Source: Arthrobacter sp.
Lineage (GTDB): Bacteria > Actinomycetota > Actinomycetes > Actinomycetales > Micrococcaceae
Length of the DNA stretch: 35,090 bases
Reading direction: 5' to 3'
Assembly (NCBI RefSeq): GCF_030540645.1
Contig: NZ_JAUNVV010000030.1
Span: 1-35,090 of the forward strand
Part shown: positions 17,432 through 25,375 of the stretch, in pieces
How the letters are laid out: the number at the start of each line of letters is the position of its first letter
How positions within the stretch are numbered: the stretch's first letter is position 1
Made by a program: the position numbers and the translations under genes
Notes under the pieces: generated by a model
Told to the model about the DNA's origin: nothing
Databases searched by the model: none
What the model saw: the letters and a program-made list of their open reading frames with translations, nothing else

Positions 17432-18429
17432 GGGTCCACCTCGCCGATCCGCACCAGCGCGTCGGTGACGAGGTTCCAGAACTTCTCGTGGTCGAGCTTC
17501 ACGGCCACCGACGTATGGCAGTCCGCCGGTGGGGCGGCACGGAAGTCCGCCACCGTCATGCCAAGGGTCAGGGTGCCTGTGAGTTCGATGTCCACCGGCA
17601 CCTTTTGGGTGGTCATGACGGTTGGGTCAATCACATATGCGACGGCGCATGGGTCGTGGACCGGCGGGTAGTCAAAGCCCTGGGCGTCCTTATATGTCTT
17701 GGTGAAGAACTCCATGAGCTCCATGACAAACTTGGCCGGCTTTGTCCCCACGGCTTCGATGGCGGCGACGACCTCCGGGGTGGCCAGTGCCTGGTGGGTC
17801 AAATCGAGGCCGACCATGACAACCTCCCATCCGGCGTTGAACACGATGTGCGCTGCCTCGGGATCAATTTTGATGTTGAATTCCGCCACGGGGCTCCAGT
17901 TGCCCACATGGTAGCCGCCGCCCATGAGCACAACTTCGCGCACGCGCTCCACAATGCGCGGTTCCTTGCGGGCAGCCATGGCAATGTTGGTCAGCCCTGC
18001 CGTCGGCACCAAGGTCACGGAGCCGGGTTCGTGCGCCATGATCGTGTCAATGATCAGGTCGACGGCGTGGCGTGGGTCCAGCGTGATGGTCGGCTCGGGC
18101 TGTTCCGGGCCGTCCATGCCGGATTCTCCGTGGATGTCCGGGGCGTTTTCGATGCTCCGCACGAGCGGACGGTCGCAGCCCGCGGCGAACGGGACCCCGG
18201 TGATACCAGCGATCGTTGCCACAACCAAGGCGTTCCGGGTGACCTTTTCAAGTGTCTGGTTGCCCACCACGGTGGTCACGGCCAGCAGCTCGATGTTCGG
18301 ATTGCCGTGCGCCAACAGAAGCGCGACGGCGTCGTCGTGGCCAGGGTCGCAGTCCAGGATGATCTTACGAGCTTCAGCTCCATGGTGGGAGCCTGAGTCG
18401 TCGGGTTGTGAGGCTGGGAACGGGTTCAA
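17428..18429 (-). CDS. Inosine-uridine preferring nucleoside hydrolase
   Basis: Splits nucleosides into free base and ribose. The 333-residue protein has the calcium-binding N-terminal motif DCDPGHDDA at 26-34 (usually DTDPGxDDA), the VLMGGG segment, the NIKIDPEAA loop and VHDPCAV near the C-terminus with the last metal Asp. The TTG start at 18429 has GGAG five bases upstream on the minus strand. It is the first gene of the cassette, followed by the permease and ribokinase. A 16-bp palindrome lies about 45-60 bases upstream. Confidence 0.93.
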   Translation of the reverse strand: MNPFPASQPDDSGSHHGAEARKIILDCDPGHDDAVALLLAHGNPNIELLAVTTVVGNQTLEKVTRNALVVATIAGITGVPFAAGCDRPLVRSIENAPDIHGESGMDGPEQPEPTITLDPRHAVDLIIDTIMAHEPGSVTLVPTAGLTNIAMAARKEPRIVERVREVVLMGGGYHVGNWSPVAEFNIKIDPEAAHIVFNAGWEVVMVGLDLTHQALATPEVVAAIEAVGTKPAKFVMELMEFFTKTYKDAQGFDYPPVHDPCAVAYVIDPTVMTTQKVPVDIELTGTLTLGMTVADFRAAPPADCHTSVAVKLDHEKFWNLVTDALVRIGEVDP

Positions 18430-18473
18430 TTTTTCTCCACGTCTTCGAGGGCCGCTCCCGGACAGGTTTCCGG

Positions 18474-18489
18474 GGCTGTCGTGACAGCC
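18474..18489. promoter_or_regulatory. Palindrome, candidate operator of the nucleoside cassette
   Basis: GGCTGTC-GT-GACAGCC is a perfect 7-bp dyad. It lies 45-60 bases before the nucleoside hydrolase start and about 140 bases before lysS, in their divergent intergenic region. A second dyad, CCCGGA/TCCGGG, lies a few bases closer to the hydrolase. The size and symmetry suit a LacI- or GntR-type repressor. No regulator gene is in the window. Confidence 0.4.
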
Positions 18490-18611
18490 AGTGTTGCACC
18501 GGGAACAGACTTACGTCTAGAGCTCGAGTATTCGGAATCGTCACGAAGGCGGTGCGTGGCATTTTTGTACCCGAGGTTCACCGCACGGAGGGTTCACTCA
18601 GATTCACCCTC

Positions 18612-18625
18612 TAAACTAGTATCTC
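18612..18625 (+). promoter_or_regulatory. Candidate -10 for leaderless lysS transcript
   Basis: TAAACT (18612-18617) fits the actinobacterial TANNNT -10 and ends eight bases before the lysS GTG, so transcription could begin at the start codon. No Shine-Dalgarno sequence precedes the GTG. No convincing -35 is at the right distance. Confidence 0.35.
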
Positions 18626-20125
18626 GTGAGCGCAGAAAATACCCTGACCCCTGAAACCAGTGACGCCTCGGAGCAAATGCTCGTCCGCTTGGACAAGCGT
18701 GCCAAATTGCTCGAACGAGGCGAACAGGCCTACCCGGTGGGTGTGGCTCGGACCCACACACTGGAAGAAATCAGGGCCAAGTATCCGGAGCTGGAAGCCG
18801 ACACCGCCACAGGTGACATTGTCGGCGTCAGCGGCCGCGTGGTGTTTGTCCGCAACAAGGGCAAGCTGTGCTTTGCCACGATGCAATCCGGGGCTGGCAC
18901 GCGCTTGCAGATCATGCTCTCACTGGCCAATGTTGGCGAAGAGCCCTTGGCTGACTGGAAAGCCCTCGTTGACTTGGGCGACCATGTTTTCATCCAGGGT
19001 GAGGTGATCAGCTCCCGCACTGGTGAGCTCTCCATCATGGCAACGCACTGGTCCATGGCTGCCAAGGCGCTGCGCCCGCTGCCTGTGCTGCACGCGGAAC
19101 TCTCCGAGGAAACGCGCGTGCGCCAACGCTACGTGGACTTGATTGTCCGCGAAGGAGCCCGCGAACAGGTCAAGACCCGGTCCGCGATCGTGAAAGCCAT
19201 CAGAGACACCTTGCACGGTGAAGACTACATTGAGCTGGAAACACCCATCCTGCAGCTGGTTCACGGCGGCGCCTCAGCACGCCCGTTCCACACACACCTG
19301 AACGCGTTCGACCAGCCAATGACGCTGCGCATCGCCATTGAGCTCTACCTCAAGCGCGCTGTGGTGGGCGGGCTGGACAAAGTCTTCGAAGTTGGCCGGA
19401 TTTTCCGTAATGAGGGCGTTGATTCAACACACAGCCCGGAATTCACCATGCTGGAAGCCTATGAAGCATATGGCGACCAGTTCACGATGGCAAAGACCAT
19501 GCAGCGCATTATCCTTGCCGCAGCAGATGCCACGGGTTCACGCGTCATTGAAACTGCACGAGGTGAAATCAACCTCGACGGGGAATGGCCCTGGCTGCCC
19601 GTGTACAAGGGCCTTTCCGATGCCGTGGGCGTTGAAATCACTCCTGACACCACGGCTCACCAATTGCGTGACATTGCGCTCAAGCATGACGTTGGAATTG
19701 ACCCGGCATGGGATGCAGAAAAGCTCGTCACCGAACTATTCGGTGAAATAGTGGAACCAACACTTATCCAACCCACGTTTGTTTGCGATTATCCGCCATC
19801 GGCCCAGCCGCTGGCACGCCCACACCGGGACAAGCCGAATTTGATCGAAGCCTGGGATCTGGTTATTGACGGCAGGGAAACCGGCACGGCATTTTCTGAG
19901 CTGATCGACCCGGTCATCCAGCGTGATCGTCTCACCCAACAGTCCATGGCGGCAGCAGCCGGGGATCCTGAAGCCATGCAATTGGATGAGGACTTCCTGC
20001 GAGCCCTGGAATACGGCGCCCCGCCCATGGGCGGACTGGGGCTGGGTGTTGACCGCCTCGTCATGCTTTTCACGGGTGTGGGTATCCGTGAAGCCATTCT
20101 CTTTCCTTTGATGAAACCCGAGTAG
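18626..20125 (+). CDS. lysS: Lysine-tRNA ligase, class II
   Basis: Charges tRNA(Lys) with lysine. The 499-residue protein has an N-terminal OB-fold anticodon-binding domain (about 60-150, IVGVSGRVVFVRNKGKLCF) and a class II catalytic core. Motif 2 is FEVGRIFRNEG followed by STHSPEFTMLEAYEAYGD, and motif 3 is GGLGLGVDRLVMLFTG near the C-terminus. The GTG start lacks a ribosome binding site and may be leaderless. A small membrane-protein gene follows after 13 bases. Confidence 0.96.
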   Translation: MSAENTLTPETSDASEQMLVRLDKRAKLLERGEQAYPVGVARTHTLEEIRAKYPELEADTATGDIVGVSGRVVFVRNKGKLCFATMQSGAGTRLQIMLSLANVGEEPLADWKALVDLGDHVFIQGEVISSRTGELSIMATHWSMAAKALRPLPVLHAELSEETRVRQRYVDLIVREGAREQVKTRSAIVKAIRDTLHGEDYIELETPILQLVHGGASARPFHTHLNAFDQPMTLRIAIELYLKRAVVGGLDKVFEVGRIFRNEGVDSTHSPEFTMLEAYEAYGDQFTMAKTMQRIILAAADATGSRVIETARGEINLDGEWPWLPVYKGLSDAVGVEITPDTTAHQLRDIALKHDVGIDPAWDAEKLVTELFGEIVEPTLIQPTFVCDYPPSAQPLARPHRDKPNLIEAWDLVIDGRETGTAFSELIDPVIQRDRLTQQSMAAAAGDPEAMQLDEDFLRALEYGAPPMGGLGLGVDRLVMLFTGVGIREAILFPLMKPE

Positions 20126-20138
20126 GAGCGGCAAGGTT

Positions 20139-20291
20139 ATGGAATATATTGCGGTTATCTTGCCTTCCATAGGTGTTGGAGCCCTTTTCTACTTCGCCAT
20201 GAAAGCAATATTTAATGCTGACAGGTCAGAGCGTGACGCGTTGGCGCAGGCCGAACATGATGCTGAATCGAATGGCGAGCACGGGGCCTAA
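20139..20291 (+). CDS. Small single-pass membrane protein
   Basis: A 50-residue protein with a hydrophobic helix (about residues 4-25, IAVILPSIGVGALFYFAMKAIF) followed by a charged, acidic tail rich in Glu and Asp. It begins 14 bases after lysS. AGGAG overlaps the lysS stop 11 bases before the ATG, and AAGG lies closer. I recall similar short unnamed proteins between lysS and lsr2 in other Micrococcaceae. The orientation would be N-terminus out or short, with the tail in the cytoplasm. I do not recognise a function. Confidence 0.65.
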   Translation: MEYIAVILPSIGVGALFYFAMKAIFNADRSERDALAQAEHDAESNGEHGA

Positions 20292-20313
20292 ATAGGAGAA
20301 AGTGAATCTTTCT

Positions 20314-20342
20314 TTGACGTGAATGCATTTTCGAACCATAAT
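20314..20342 (+). promoter_or_regulatory. Promoter of lsr2
   Basis: The -35 TTGACG (20314-20319) and -10 CATAAT (20337-20342) are separated by 17 bases, one mismatch each from the sigma-70 consensus. The transcription start would fall near 20349, about 40 bases before the lsr2 ATG. The region is strikingly AT-rich for this genome. Confidence 0.7.
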
Positions 20343-20369
20343 TTGATGTGTTGTATTCATCAAATGAAT
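20341..20369. promoter_or_regulatory. Overlapping AT-rich dyads at the lsr2 start site
   Basis: ATTTGATG (20341-20348) pairs with CATCAAAT (20358-20365). The second dyad, ATTCAT-CAA-ATGAAT (20355-20369), overlaps it. They cover the predicted transcription start, a typical repressor position. Lsr2 itself binds AT-rich DNA, so autoregulation is a reasonable guess. Confidence 0.45.
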
Positions 20370-20387
20370 GTGAGGCGATTAGCACCC

Positions 20388-20717
20388 ATGGCACAGAAAA
20401 TTCACGTCACGCTCGTTGACGATATTGATCAGAGCCCGGCGGATGAGAACGTCATCTTTGGGCTTGATGGCATCAATTACGAGATTGATCTTTCCGCCGA
20501 GAATGCGCACGCATTGCGTGAGGCCTTAAGCAAATATGTTGGTGCGGGTCGCCGCGCTGGTGGCAGGGCTGTTCGCGGCCGCGGGCCGTCCACACCGAAG
20601 GGCAGCAGTGATGTTGCACAAATTCGTGCCTGGGCCCGTGACAATGGCTACGAAGTACACGAACGGGGCCGTATTCAGGCCGAGATCCGTGACGCCTACT
20701 ACGCAGCACAGGGGTAG
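20388..20717 (+). CDS. lsr2: Lsr2-type nucleoid-associated protein
   Basis: An H-NS-like xenogeneic silencer that bridges AT-rich DNA. The 109-residue protein has the N-terminal dimerisation domain (AQKIHVTLVDDID and IDLSAENAHALREAL), a basic Gly/Arg linker (52-66) and the C-terminal DNA-binding domain with the RGR hook at 93-95 (GYEVHERGRIQAEI). The ATG at 20388 is chosen because family members begin MAQK. The longer frame from 20319 would start inside the -35 element. GAGG lies 12 bases upstream. Confidence 0.95.
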   Translation: MAQKIHVTLVDDIDQSPADENVIFGLDGINYEIDLSAENAHALREALSKYVGAGRRAGGRAVRGRGPSTPKGSSDVAQIRAWARDNGYEVHERGRIQAEIRDAYYAAQG

Positions 20718-20754
20718 AACCCAGTAATTCTTAGGGCCTGAGCAGCCCGGCGCT

Positions 20755-20789
20755 ACGGCGGGACTTCCACGCAACGGGGGTCCCGCCGT
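20755..20789 (+). terminator. Terminator after lsr2
   Basis: ACGGCGGGAC (20755-20764) and GTCCCGCCGT (20780-20789) form a perfect 10-bp stem around a 15-base loop. A weak T-rich tail follows (CGTACTTTA). It lies 38 bases past the lsr2 stop. Confidence 0.6.
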
Positions 20790-20814
20790 CGTACTTTAAT
20801 GCCAGGGAGGCACC

Positions 20815-20880
20815 ATGCGCCGAGGTATTGCTATTTCCCCTGTGGCGAACAAGCCCCCACGACTGGCCGGCACTGCGTAG
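20815..20880 (+). CDS. Possible 21-residue leader ORF before clpC
   Basis: The ATG at 20815 has GGGAGG four bases upstream. The frame gives MRRGIAISPVANKPPRLAGTA and stops with TAG at 20878. The stop lies at the edge of the left arm of an inverted repeat directly before the clpC ribosome binding site. If transcribed, translation of this frame could affect folding there. If the promoter is at 20878-20883, the frame is not on the clpC mRNA and is meaningless. Confidence 0.3.
   Translation: MRRGIAISPVANKPPRLAGTA
20833..20850 (+). promoter_or_regulatory. ClgR-like box upstream of clpC
   Basis: ATTTCCCCTGTGGCGAAC resembles the ClgR site as I recall it for corynebacteria (WNNWCGCYNANRGCGWWS): right half perfect, left half CCC for CGC, and G for the central A. 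A TANNNT -10 (TAGCAT, 20878-20883) lies 27 bases downstream, which would place the box near -48, an activator position. ClgR activates clp genes in actinobacteria. Confidence 0.4.
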
Positions 20881-20896
20881 CATCAAAGTACGCAGT
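20872..20896 (+). repeat. Inverted repeat before the clpC ribosome binding site
   Basis: ACTGCGTA (20872-20879) and TACGCAGT (20889-20896) are perfect complements with a 9-base loop. The right arm touches the AAAAGGAG of clpC. It could be an operator or an mRNA hairpin. It is not the HspR HAIR motif. Confidence 0.5.
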
Positions 20897-20913
20897 AAAA
20901 GGAGTGTGGCGAA

Positions 20914-23403
20914 ATGTTTGAGCGATTTACCGACCGAGCCCGACGTGTTGTTGTGCTGGCCCAAGAAGAGGCCCGCATGCTCAACCACAATTACATTGGC
21001 ACAGAGCACATCCTGCTCGGCCTCATCCACGAGGGTGAAGGCGTTGCCGCCAAGGCACTGGAGTCCTTGAACATTTCGCTGGACGGTGTCCGTGAACAGG
21101 TCCAGGAGATCATTGGGCAGGGGCAGCAGGCACCCAGCGGGCACATCCCGTTCACCCCGCGCGCCAAGAAAGTTCTGGAACTTTCCCTGCGTGAGGCGCT
21201 GCAGCTGGGCCACAACTACATTGGCACCGAGCACATCCTGCTCGGGCTGATCCGTGAAGGCGAAGGTGTTGCCGCACAGGTGCTGGTGAAGCTCGGAGCT
21301 GACCTGGGCCGTGTGCGCCAGCAGGTCATCCAGCTGCTCTCCGGCTACCAGGGCAAGGAACCGGTCGCCAGTGGGGGCAACCAGCCCGAAGGCACCCCTG
21401 CCGGATCCGTGGTGCTGGACCAGTTTGGCCGGAACCTGACCCAAGCTGCGCGTGAAAACAAGCTTGACCCCGTTATTGGGCGCGAGCATGAGATGGAACG
21501 CGTCATGCAGATCCTCTCCCGCCGCACCAAGAACAACCCTGTTCTCATTGGTGAACCAGGCGTGGGCAAGACCGCTGTCGTTGAAGGGTTGGCGCAGGCA
21601 ATTGTGCGCGGTGACGTGCCCGAAACCATCAAGGACAAGCAGCTCTACACCCTTGACCTGGGATCGCTCGTGGCCGGTTCACGGTACCGAGGTGACTTCG
21701 AAGAGCGCTTGAAAAAGGTGCTGAAGGAAATCCGTACCCGTGGTGACATTATTTTGTTCATCGACGAGATCCACACCCTCGTTGGTGCGGGTGCCGCCGA
21801 AGGTGCCATTGATGCTGCGTCCATCCTGAAGCCCATGCTGGCCCGCGGTGAGCTGCAGACCATCGGTGCCACCACGCTGGACGAATACCGCAAGCACATT
21901 GAGAAGGATGCTGCACTGGAACGCCGTTTCCAGCCCATCCAGGTTCCGGAGCCCTCCGTGGCGGAGACGGTTCAGATCCTCAAGGGTCTGCGTGACCGCT
22001 ACGAGGCGCACCACCGTGTTTCCATCACCGACGGTGCGCTGACTGCGGCGGCAACGCTGGCGGATCGCTACATCTCCGACCGGTTCCTGCCGGACAAGGC
22101 CATTGACTTGATCGATGAGGCCGGTGCGCGCCTGCGCATCCGCCGCATGACGGCCCCGCCGGAGCTCAAGGCCATGGACGGCGAAATTGCGGCTGTGAAA
22201 AAGCGCAAGGAAGACGCCATTGACGCCCAGGACTTCGAGGGTGCCGCGTCCCTGCGTGACGATGAGCAAAAGCTCATTGCTTCGCGGGCCGAGAAGGAGC
22301 GCCAGTGGAAGACTGGCGGCCTGGATGAAATCTCCGAGGTGGATGAGGAACTCATCGCCGAGGTGCTGGCGAACTCCACCGGCATTCCTGTCTTCAAGCT
22401 GACCGAGGCCGAGTCCACGCGACTGCTGAAGATGGAAGATGAGATCCACCGACGTGTGATTGGCCAGAATGAGGCCATCAAGTCGATCTCGAAGGCCATC
22501 CGCCGCACCCGTTCAGGGCTGAAGGATCCCAAGCGTCCCGGTGGCTCGTTCATTTTTGCCGGCCCCACAGGCGTTGGCAAGACCGAGCTGGCCAAGGCAC
22601 TTGCCGAGTTCTTGTTCGGCGATGAAGATGCGCTGATCACCCTTGACATGTCCGAGTACTCGGAGAAGCACACCGTTTCACGTCTGTTTGGTGCGCCTCC
22701 CGGCTATGTTGGCTACGAAGAGGGCGGGCAGCTGACCGAGAAGGTCCGCCGTCGCCCGTTCTCCGTGGTGCTGTTCGATGAGGTTGAAAAGGCGCACGCA
22801 GACCTGTTCAACTCCTTGTTGCAGATCCTGGAAGACGGCCGTCTGACTGACAGCCAGGGCCGTGTGGTGGACTTCAAGAACACCATCATCATCATGACCA
22901 CCAACCTGGGCACGCGGGACATCTCCAAGGCGATCGCCACCGGCTTCCAGTCCGGTGCGGACACCCAAACCGGCTACAACCGGATGCGGGCACGGGTCAC
23001 CGAAGAGCTCAAGCAGCACTTCCGCCCCGAGTTCTTGAACCGTGTTGATGACGTGGTGGTGTTCCCGCAGCTCACCCAGGATGAGATCATCGAGATCGTT
23101 GACCTGATGGTTGCGCGCTTGGAGACCCGCCTCGCTGACAAGGGCATGGGCATTGAGCTCTCACCCGCAGCGAAGGTTCTCCTCGCCACCAAGGGCTACG
23201 ATCCCGCGATGGGTGCCCGGCCGTTGCGCCGCACCATCCAGCGCGAGATCGAGGACCACCTCTCCGAGAAGATCCTTTTTGGTGAACTCAAGGACGGGGA
23301 CATGATCACGGTCGATGTTGAAGGCGAAGGCGACGAAGCCACGTTCACGTTCGTGGGCGAGGCCAAGCCAAAGGTACCTGAGGCCATCACCGCTTCCGCA
23401 TAA
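20914..23403 (+). CDS. clpC: ATP-dependent Clp protease ATPase subunit ClpC
   Basis: Hexameric AAA+ unfoldase that feeds proteins to ClpP. The 829-residue protein has two Clp N-repeats (about 1-72 and 78-145), the first AAA module with Walker A GEPGVGKT at 213-220 and LFIDEIHTL, a UVR-type coiled middle segment (about 424-459), and the second AAA module with Walker A GPTGVGKT at 550-557 and [11 protein letters not shown]. The absence of a long M-domain separates it from ClpB. GGAG lies nine bases before the ATG. It stands alone, with its own leader and a strong terminator. Confidence 0.96.
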   Translation: MFERFTDRARRVVVLAQEEARMLNHNYIGTEHILLGLIHEGEGVAAKALESLNISLDGVREQVQEIIGQGQQAPSGHIPFTPRAKKVLELSLREALQLGHNYIGTEHILLGLIREGEGVAAQVLVKLGADLGRVRQQVIQLLSGYQGKEPVASGGNQPEGTPAGSVVLDQFGRNLTQAARENKLDPVIGREHEMERVMQILSRRTKNNPVLIGEPGVGKTAVVEGLAQAIVRGDVPETIKDKQLYTLDLGSLVAGSRYRGDFEERLKKVLKEIRTRGDIILFIDEIHTLVGAGAAEGAIDAASILKPMLARGELQTIGATTLDEYRKHIEKDAALERRFQPIQVPEPSVAETVQILKGLRDRYEAHHRVSITDGALTAAATLADRYISDRFLPDKAIDLIDEAGARLRIRRMTAPPELKAMDGEIAAVKKRKEDAIDAQDFEGAASLRDDEQKLIASRAEKERQWKTGGLDEISEVDEELIAEVLANSTGIPVFKLTEAESTRLLKMEDEIHRRVIGQNEAIKSISKAIRRTRSGLKDPKRPGGSFIFAGPTGVGKTELAKALAEFLFGDEDALITLDMSEYSEKHTVSRLFGAPPGYVGYEEGGQLTEKVRRRPFSVVLFDEVEKAHADLFNSLLQILEDGRLTDSQGRVVDFKNTIIIMTTNLGTRDISKAIATGFQSGADTQTGYNRMRARVTEELKQHFRPEFLNRVDDVVVFPQLTQDEIIEIVDLMVARLETRLADKGMGIELSPAAKVLLATKGYDPAMGARPLRRTIQREIEDHLSEKILFGELKDGDMITVDVEGEGDEATFTFVGEAKPKVPEAITASA

Positions 23404-23457
23404 GGCGGGGCTGCGCCACAGCGGTGCAGCAGCGAAACTCGGATGCAAAGTACGGAA

Positions 23458-23495
23458 AAGGGCGCACAACCCACAGGTTGTGCGCCCTTCTCCGT
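23458..23495 (+). terminator. Terminator after clpC
   Basis: AAGGGCGCACAACC (23458-23471) and GGTTGTGCGCCCTT (23476-23489) form a perfect 14-bp stem with the tetraloop CACA, followed by CTCCGT. It lies 54 bases past the clpC stop. Confidence 0.85.
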
Positions 23496-23750
23496 GTCGC
23501 GGAAGTGGCAACGCGGCATGATTTCATCAATGAAGGGGCCAACTGGCGACACTGGCGTATCTTTCGGCCAGCGCGCAGGGTGGCACCGTCATCACCGAAA
23601 ACGGCGTATCTTCTCGGCCAGCTAGCCAGCACTTCCGTGAGGCCCCGGCGCCTCGGCCAGTTTCGACGGTGCGCGGCAAGTGGAAAATGAGGAAGTTTGT
23701 GCGTGTGATGAATGAAGGAAATGACGTAGCAGGGGTCATAGACTGAAACG
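23496..23750. other. Intergenic region with two near-identical 19-20 bp repeats
   Basis: I see no convincing gene here. GGCGTATCTTTCGGCCAGC (23554-23572) recurs 49 bases later as GGCGTATCTTCTCGGCCAGC (23603-23622), with a one-base insertion. The region should also hold the promoter of the argA-like gene, which I could not place. Confidence 0.5.
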
Positions 23751-24272
23751 GTGACTGTTCATACTCCTGCCCCGTCCGTTGTCCTCCGCCCTGCCCGCAC
23801 CTCAGACGTCCACGCCATCAAGGACCTGGTTGCCCCGCTGGCTGAACAACGAATCCTGATTTCCAAGGAGTCCGTCACCTACTTTGAGTCCATCCAGGAG
23901 TTCCTCATTGCCGAGGTGGATGGGAAGGTGGTTGGCTGCGGGGCACTGCACGTCATGTGGGAAGACCTTGCAGAAATCCGGACACTGGCCACGGACGGCG
24001 CGTGGCGCGGCAAAGGGGTGGGCCGTGCGCTCGTGGAAAAGCTGAGGCAAAATGCCCAGCTGCTGGGGGTCAGCCGCGTGTTCTGCCTGACGTTCGAGGT
24101 GGACTTCTTCCTGGGAAATGGCTTCACCGTCATGGCGGATCAAAGCGTGGTGGACCCAGCCGTTTATTCGGAGCTGCTGCGTTCCTCGGATGAAGGCATC
24201 GCGGAGTTCCTTGACTTGGCCAGGGTCAAGCCAAATACGCTCGGCAACACCCGGATGATCTGCAACCTGTAG
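23751..24272 (+). CDS. argA: Amino-acid N-acetyltransferase (N-acetylglutamate synthase, short GNAT type)
   Basis: Single-domain GNAT enzyme that acetylates glutamate to start arginine synthesis. The 173-residue sequence closely follows Mycobacterium tuberculosis Rv2747 as I remember it, sharing VVGCGALHV, LAEIRT, FEVDFF and VKPNTLGNTRM. The acetyl-CoA loop is RGKGVG at 86-91. It lacks the amino-acid kinase domain of classical ArgA. No good ribosome binding site precedes the GTG. No other arg genes are in the window, so it stands apart from the arginine operon. Confidence 0.88.
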   Translation: MTVHTPAPSVVLRPARTSDVHAIKDLVAPLAEQRILISKESVTYFESIQEFLIAEVDGKVVGCGALHVMWEDLAEIRTLATDGAWRGKGVGRALVEKLRQNAQLLGVSRVFCLTFEVDFFLGNGFTVMADQSVVDPAVYSELLRSSDEGIAEFLDLARVKPNTLGNTRMICNL

Positions 24273-24373
24273 CCGGGAACCTACCAACGGCCTCGGCTGC
24301 CGGGTAATGTTCAGGACAGGCGCGGATTTTTCGCACGCCTGAAATTTCACTGAGTGTATCGGAGGGTTTCGTC

Positions 24374-25375
24374 ATGAAAAAGCTCATCAATGATCCCAAA
24401 AAAGTTGTCGATGAATCGGTGGAAGGATTTGGCCTAGCGCATGCAGCGCATGTGAAGGTCAACCCCGACCCCTTATTTGTCACCCGTAAAGACGCACCTC
24501 GCACGGGGAAAGTCGGCCTCGTGTCAGGTGGAGGCAGCGGACACGAACCCCTCCACGCCGGATACGTTGGGTACGGAATGCTCGACGCCGCAGTCCCCGG
24601 CCCCGTGTTTACCTCGCCAACCCCCGACGCGATCATTCCGGCGACCATCGCAGCGAACTCAGGTGCCGGCGTCGTGCATATCGTGAAGAACTACACCGGG
24701 GACGTGCTCAACTTTGAAACAGCCGCCGAAATGGCCGAGGCCGAAGGCGTGGAGGTGCGTACAGTCCTGGTGAACGACGACGTCGCCGTGGAAGATTCGC
24801 TGTACACGGCAGGGCGCCGCGGCGTGGCCGGCACCGTACTGGTGGAAAAGATTGCCGGGGCTGCCGCAGAGCGCGGTGACAACCTCGATGCGGTTGCTGC
24901 CATCGGCAACCGGGTCAACGCGAACGTGCGCAGCATGGGCGTGGCCCTATCCGCCTGCACCGTCCCGCACGCAGGAGTGCCCAGCTTTGAGCTGGCCGAG
25001 GACGAGATTGAGATTGGCATTGGCATCCACGGGGAGCCGGGCCGGCACAAGATCCCCATGGAGAACGCGGACGGCATCACGGACAGGCTCCTTGAGCCCA
25101 TCCTGGCAGACCTCAAACCGGCTGCCAGGGACAAGGTGCTGCTGTTTGTCAACGGGATGGGCGGCACCCCGGCCAGCGAGCTGTACATTGTGTACCGGCA
25201 TGCGGCGAAGGTGCTCGAAGCCGCTGGTCTGGTGGTTGAGCGCTCCCTGGTGGGCAATTACATCACGGCCCTTGAAATGCAGGGCTGCTCCATATCCGTG
25301 CTGCGCCTGGACGATGAAATGACCGAGCTGTGGGACGCGCCTGTGAACACGCCGGCACTGCGATGGGGGATGTAA
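24374..25375 (+). CDS. dhaK: Dihydroxyacetone kinase subunit DhaK
   Basis: Binds dihydroxyacetone covalently for phosphorylation by DhaL-ADP/ATP. The 333-residue protein has the [16 protein letters not shown] motif at 51-66 and GIHGEPG around 217-223. His219 of that motif corresponds to the hemiaminal-forming His218 of E. coli. GGAGG lies nine bases before the ATG. dhaL begins at the base after its stop. The 101 bases upstream contain a short GC-rich hairpin, but no regulator gene such as dhaR or dhaQ is nearby. Confidence 0.95.
   Translation: MKKLINDPKKVVDESVEGFGLAHAAHVKVNPDPLFVTRKDAPRTGKVGLVSGGGSGHEPLHAGYVGYGMLDAAVPGPVFTSPTPDAIIPATIAANSGAGVVHIVKNYTGDVLNFETAAEMAEAEGVEVRTVLVNDDVAVEDSLYTAGRRGVAGTVLVEKIAGAAAERGDNLDAVAAIGNRVNANVRSMGVALSACTVPHAGVPSFELAEDEIEIGIGIHGEPGRHKIPMENADGITDRLLEPILADLKPAARDKVLLFVNGMGGTPASELYIVYRHAAKVLEAAGLVVERSLVGNYITALEMQGCSISVLRLDDEMTELWDAPVNTPALRWGM

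Noticed and set aside
18577..18608. Three TTCAC repeats upstream of lysS, resembling PHO-box units
   Set aside because: Their spacings are 16 and 10 bases, not 11, and neither lysS nor the nucleoside cassette is an obvious PhoP target.
20872..20896. HspR HAIR element before clpC
   Set aside because: The dyad ACTGCGTA/TACGCAGT does not match CTTGAGT-N7-ACTCAAG.
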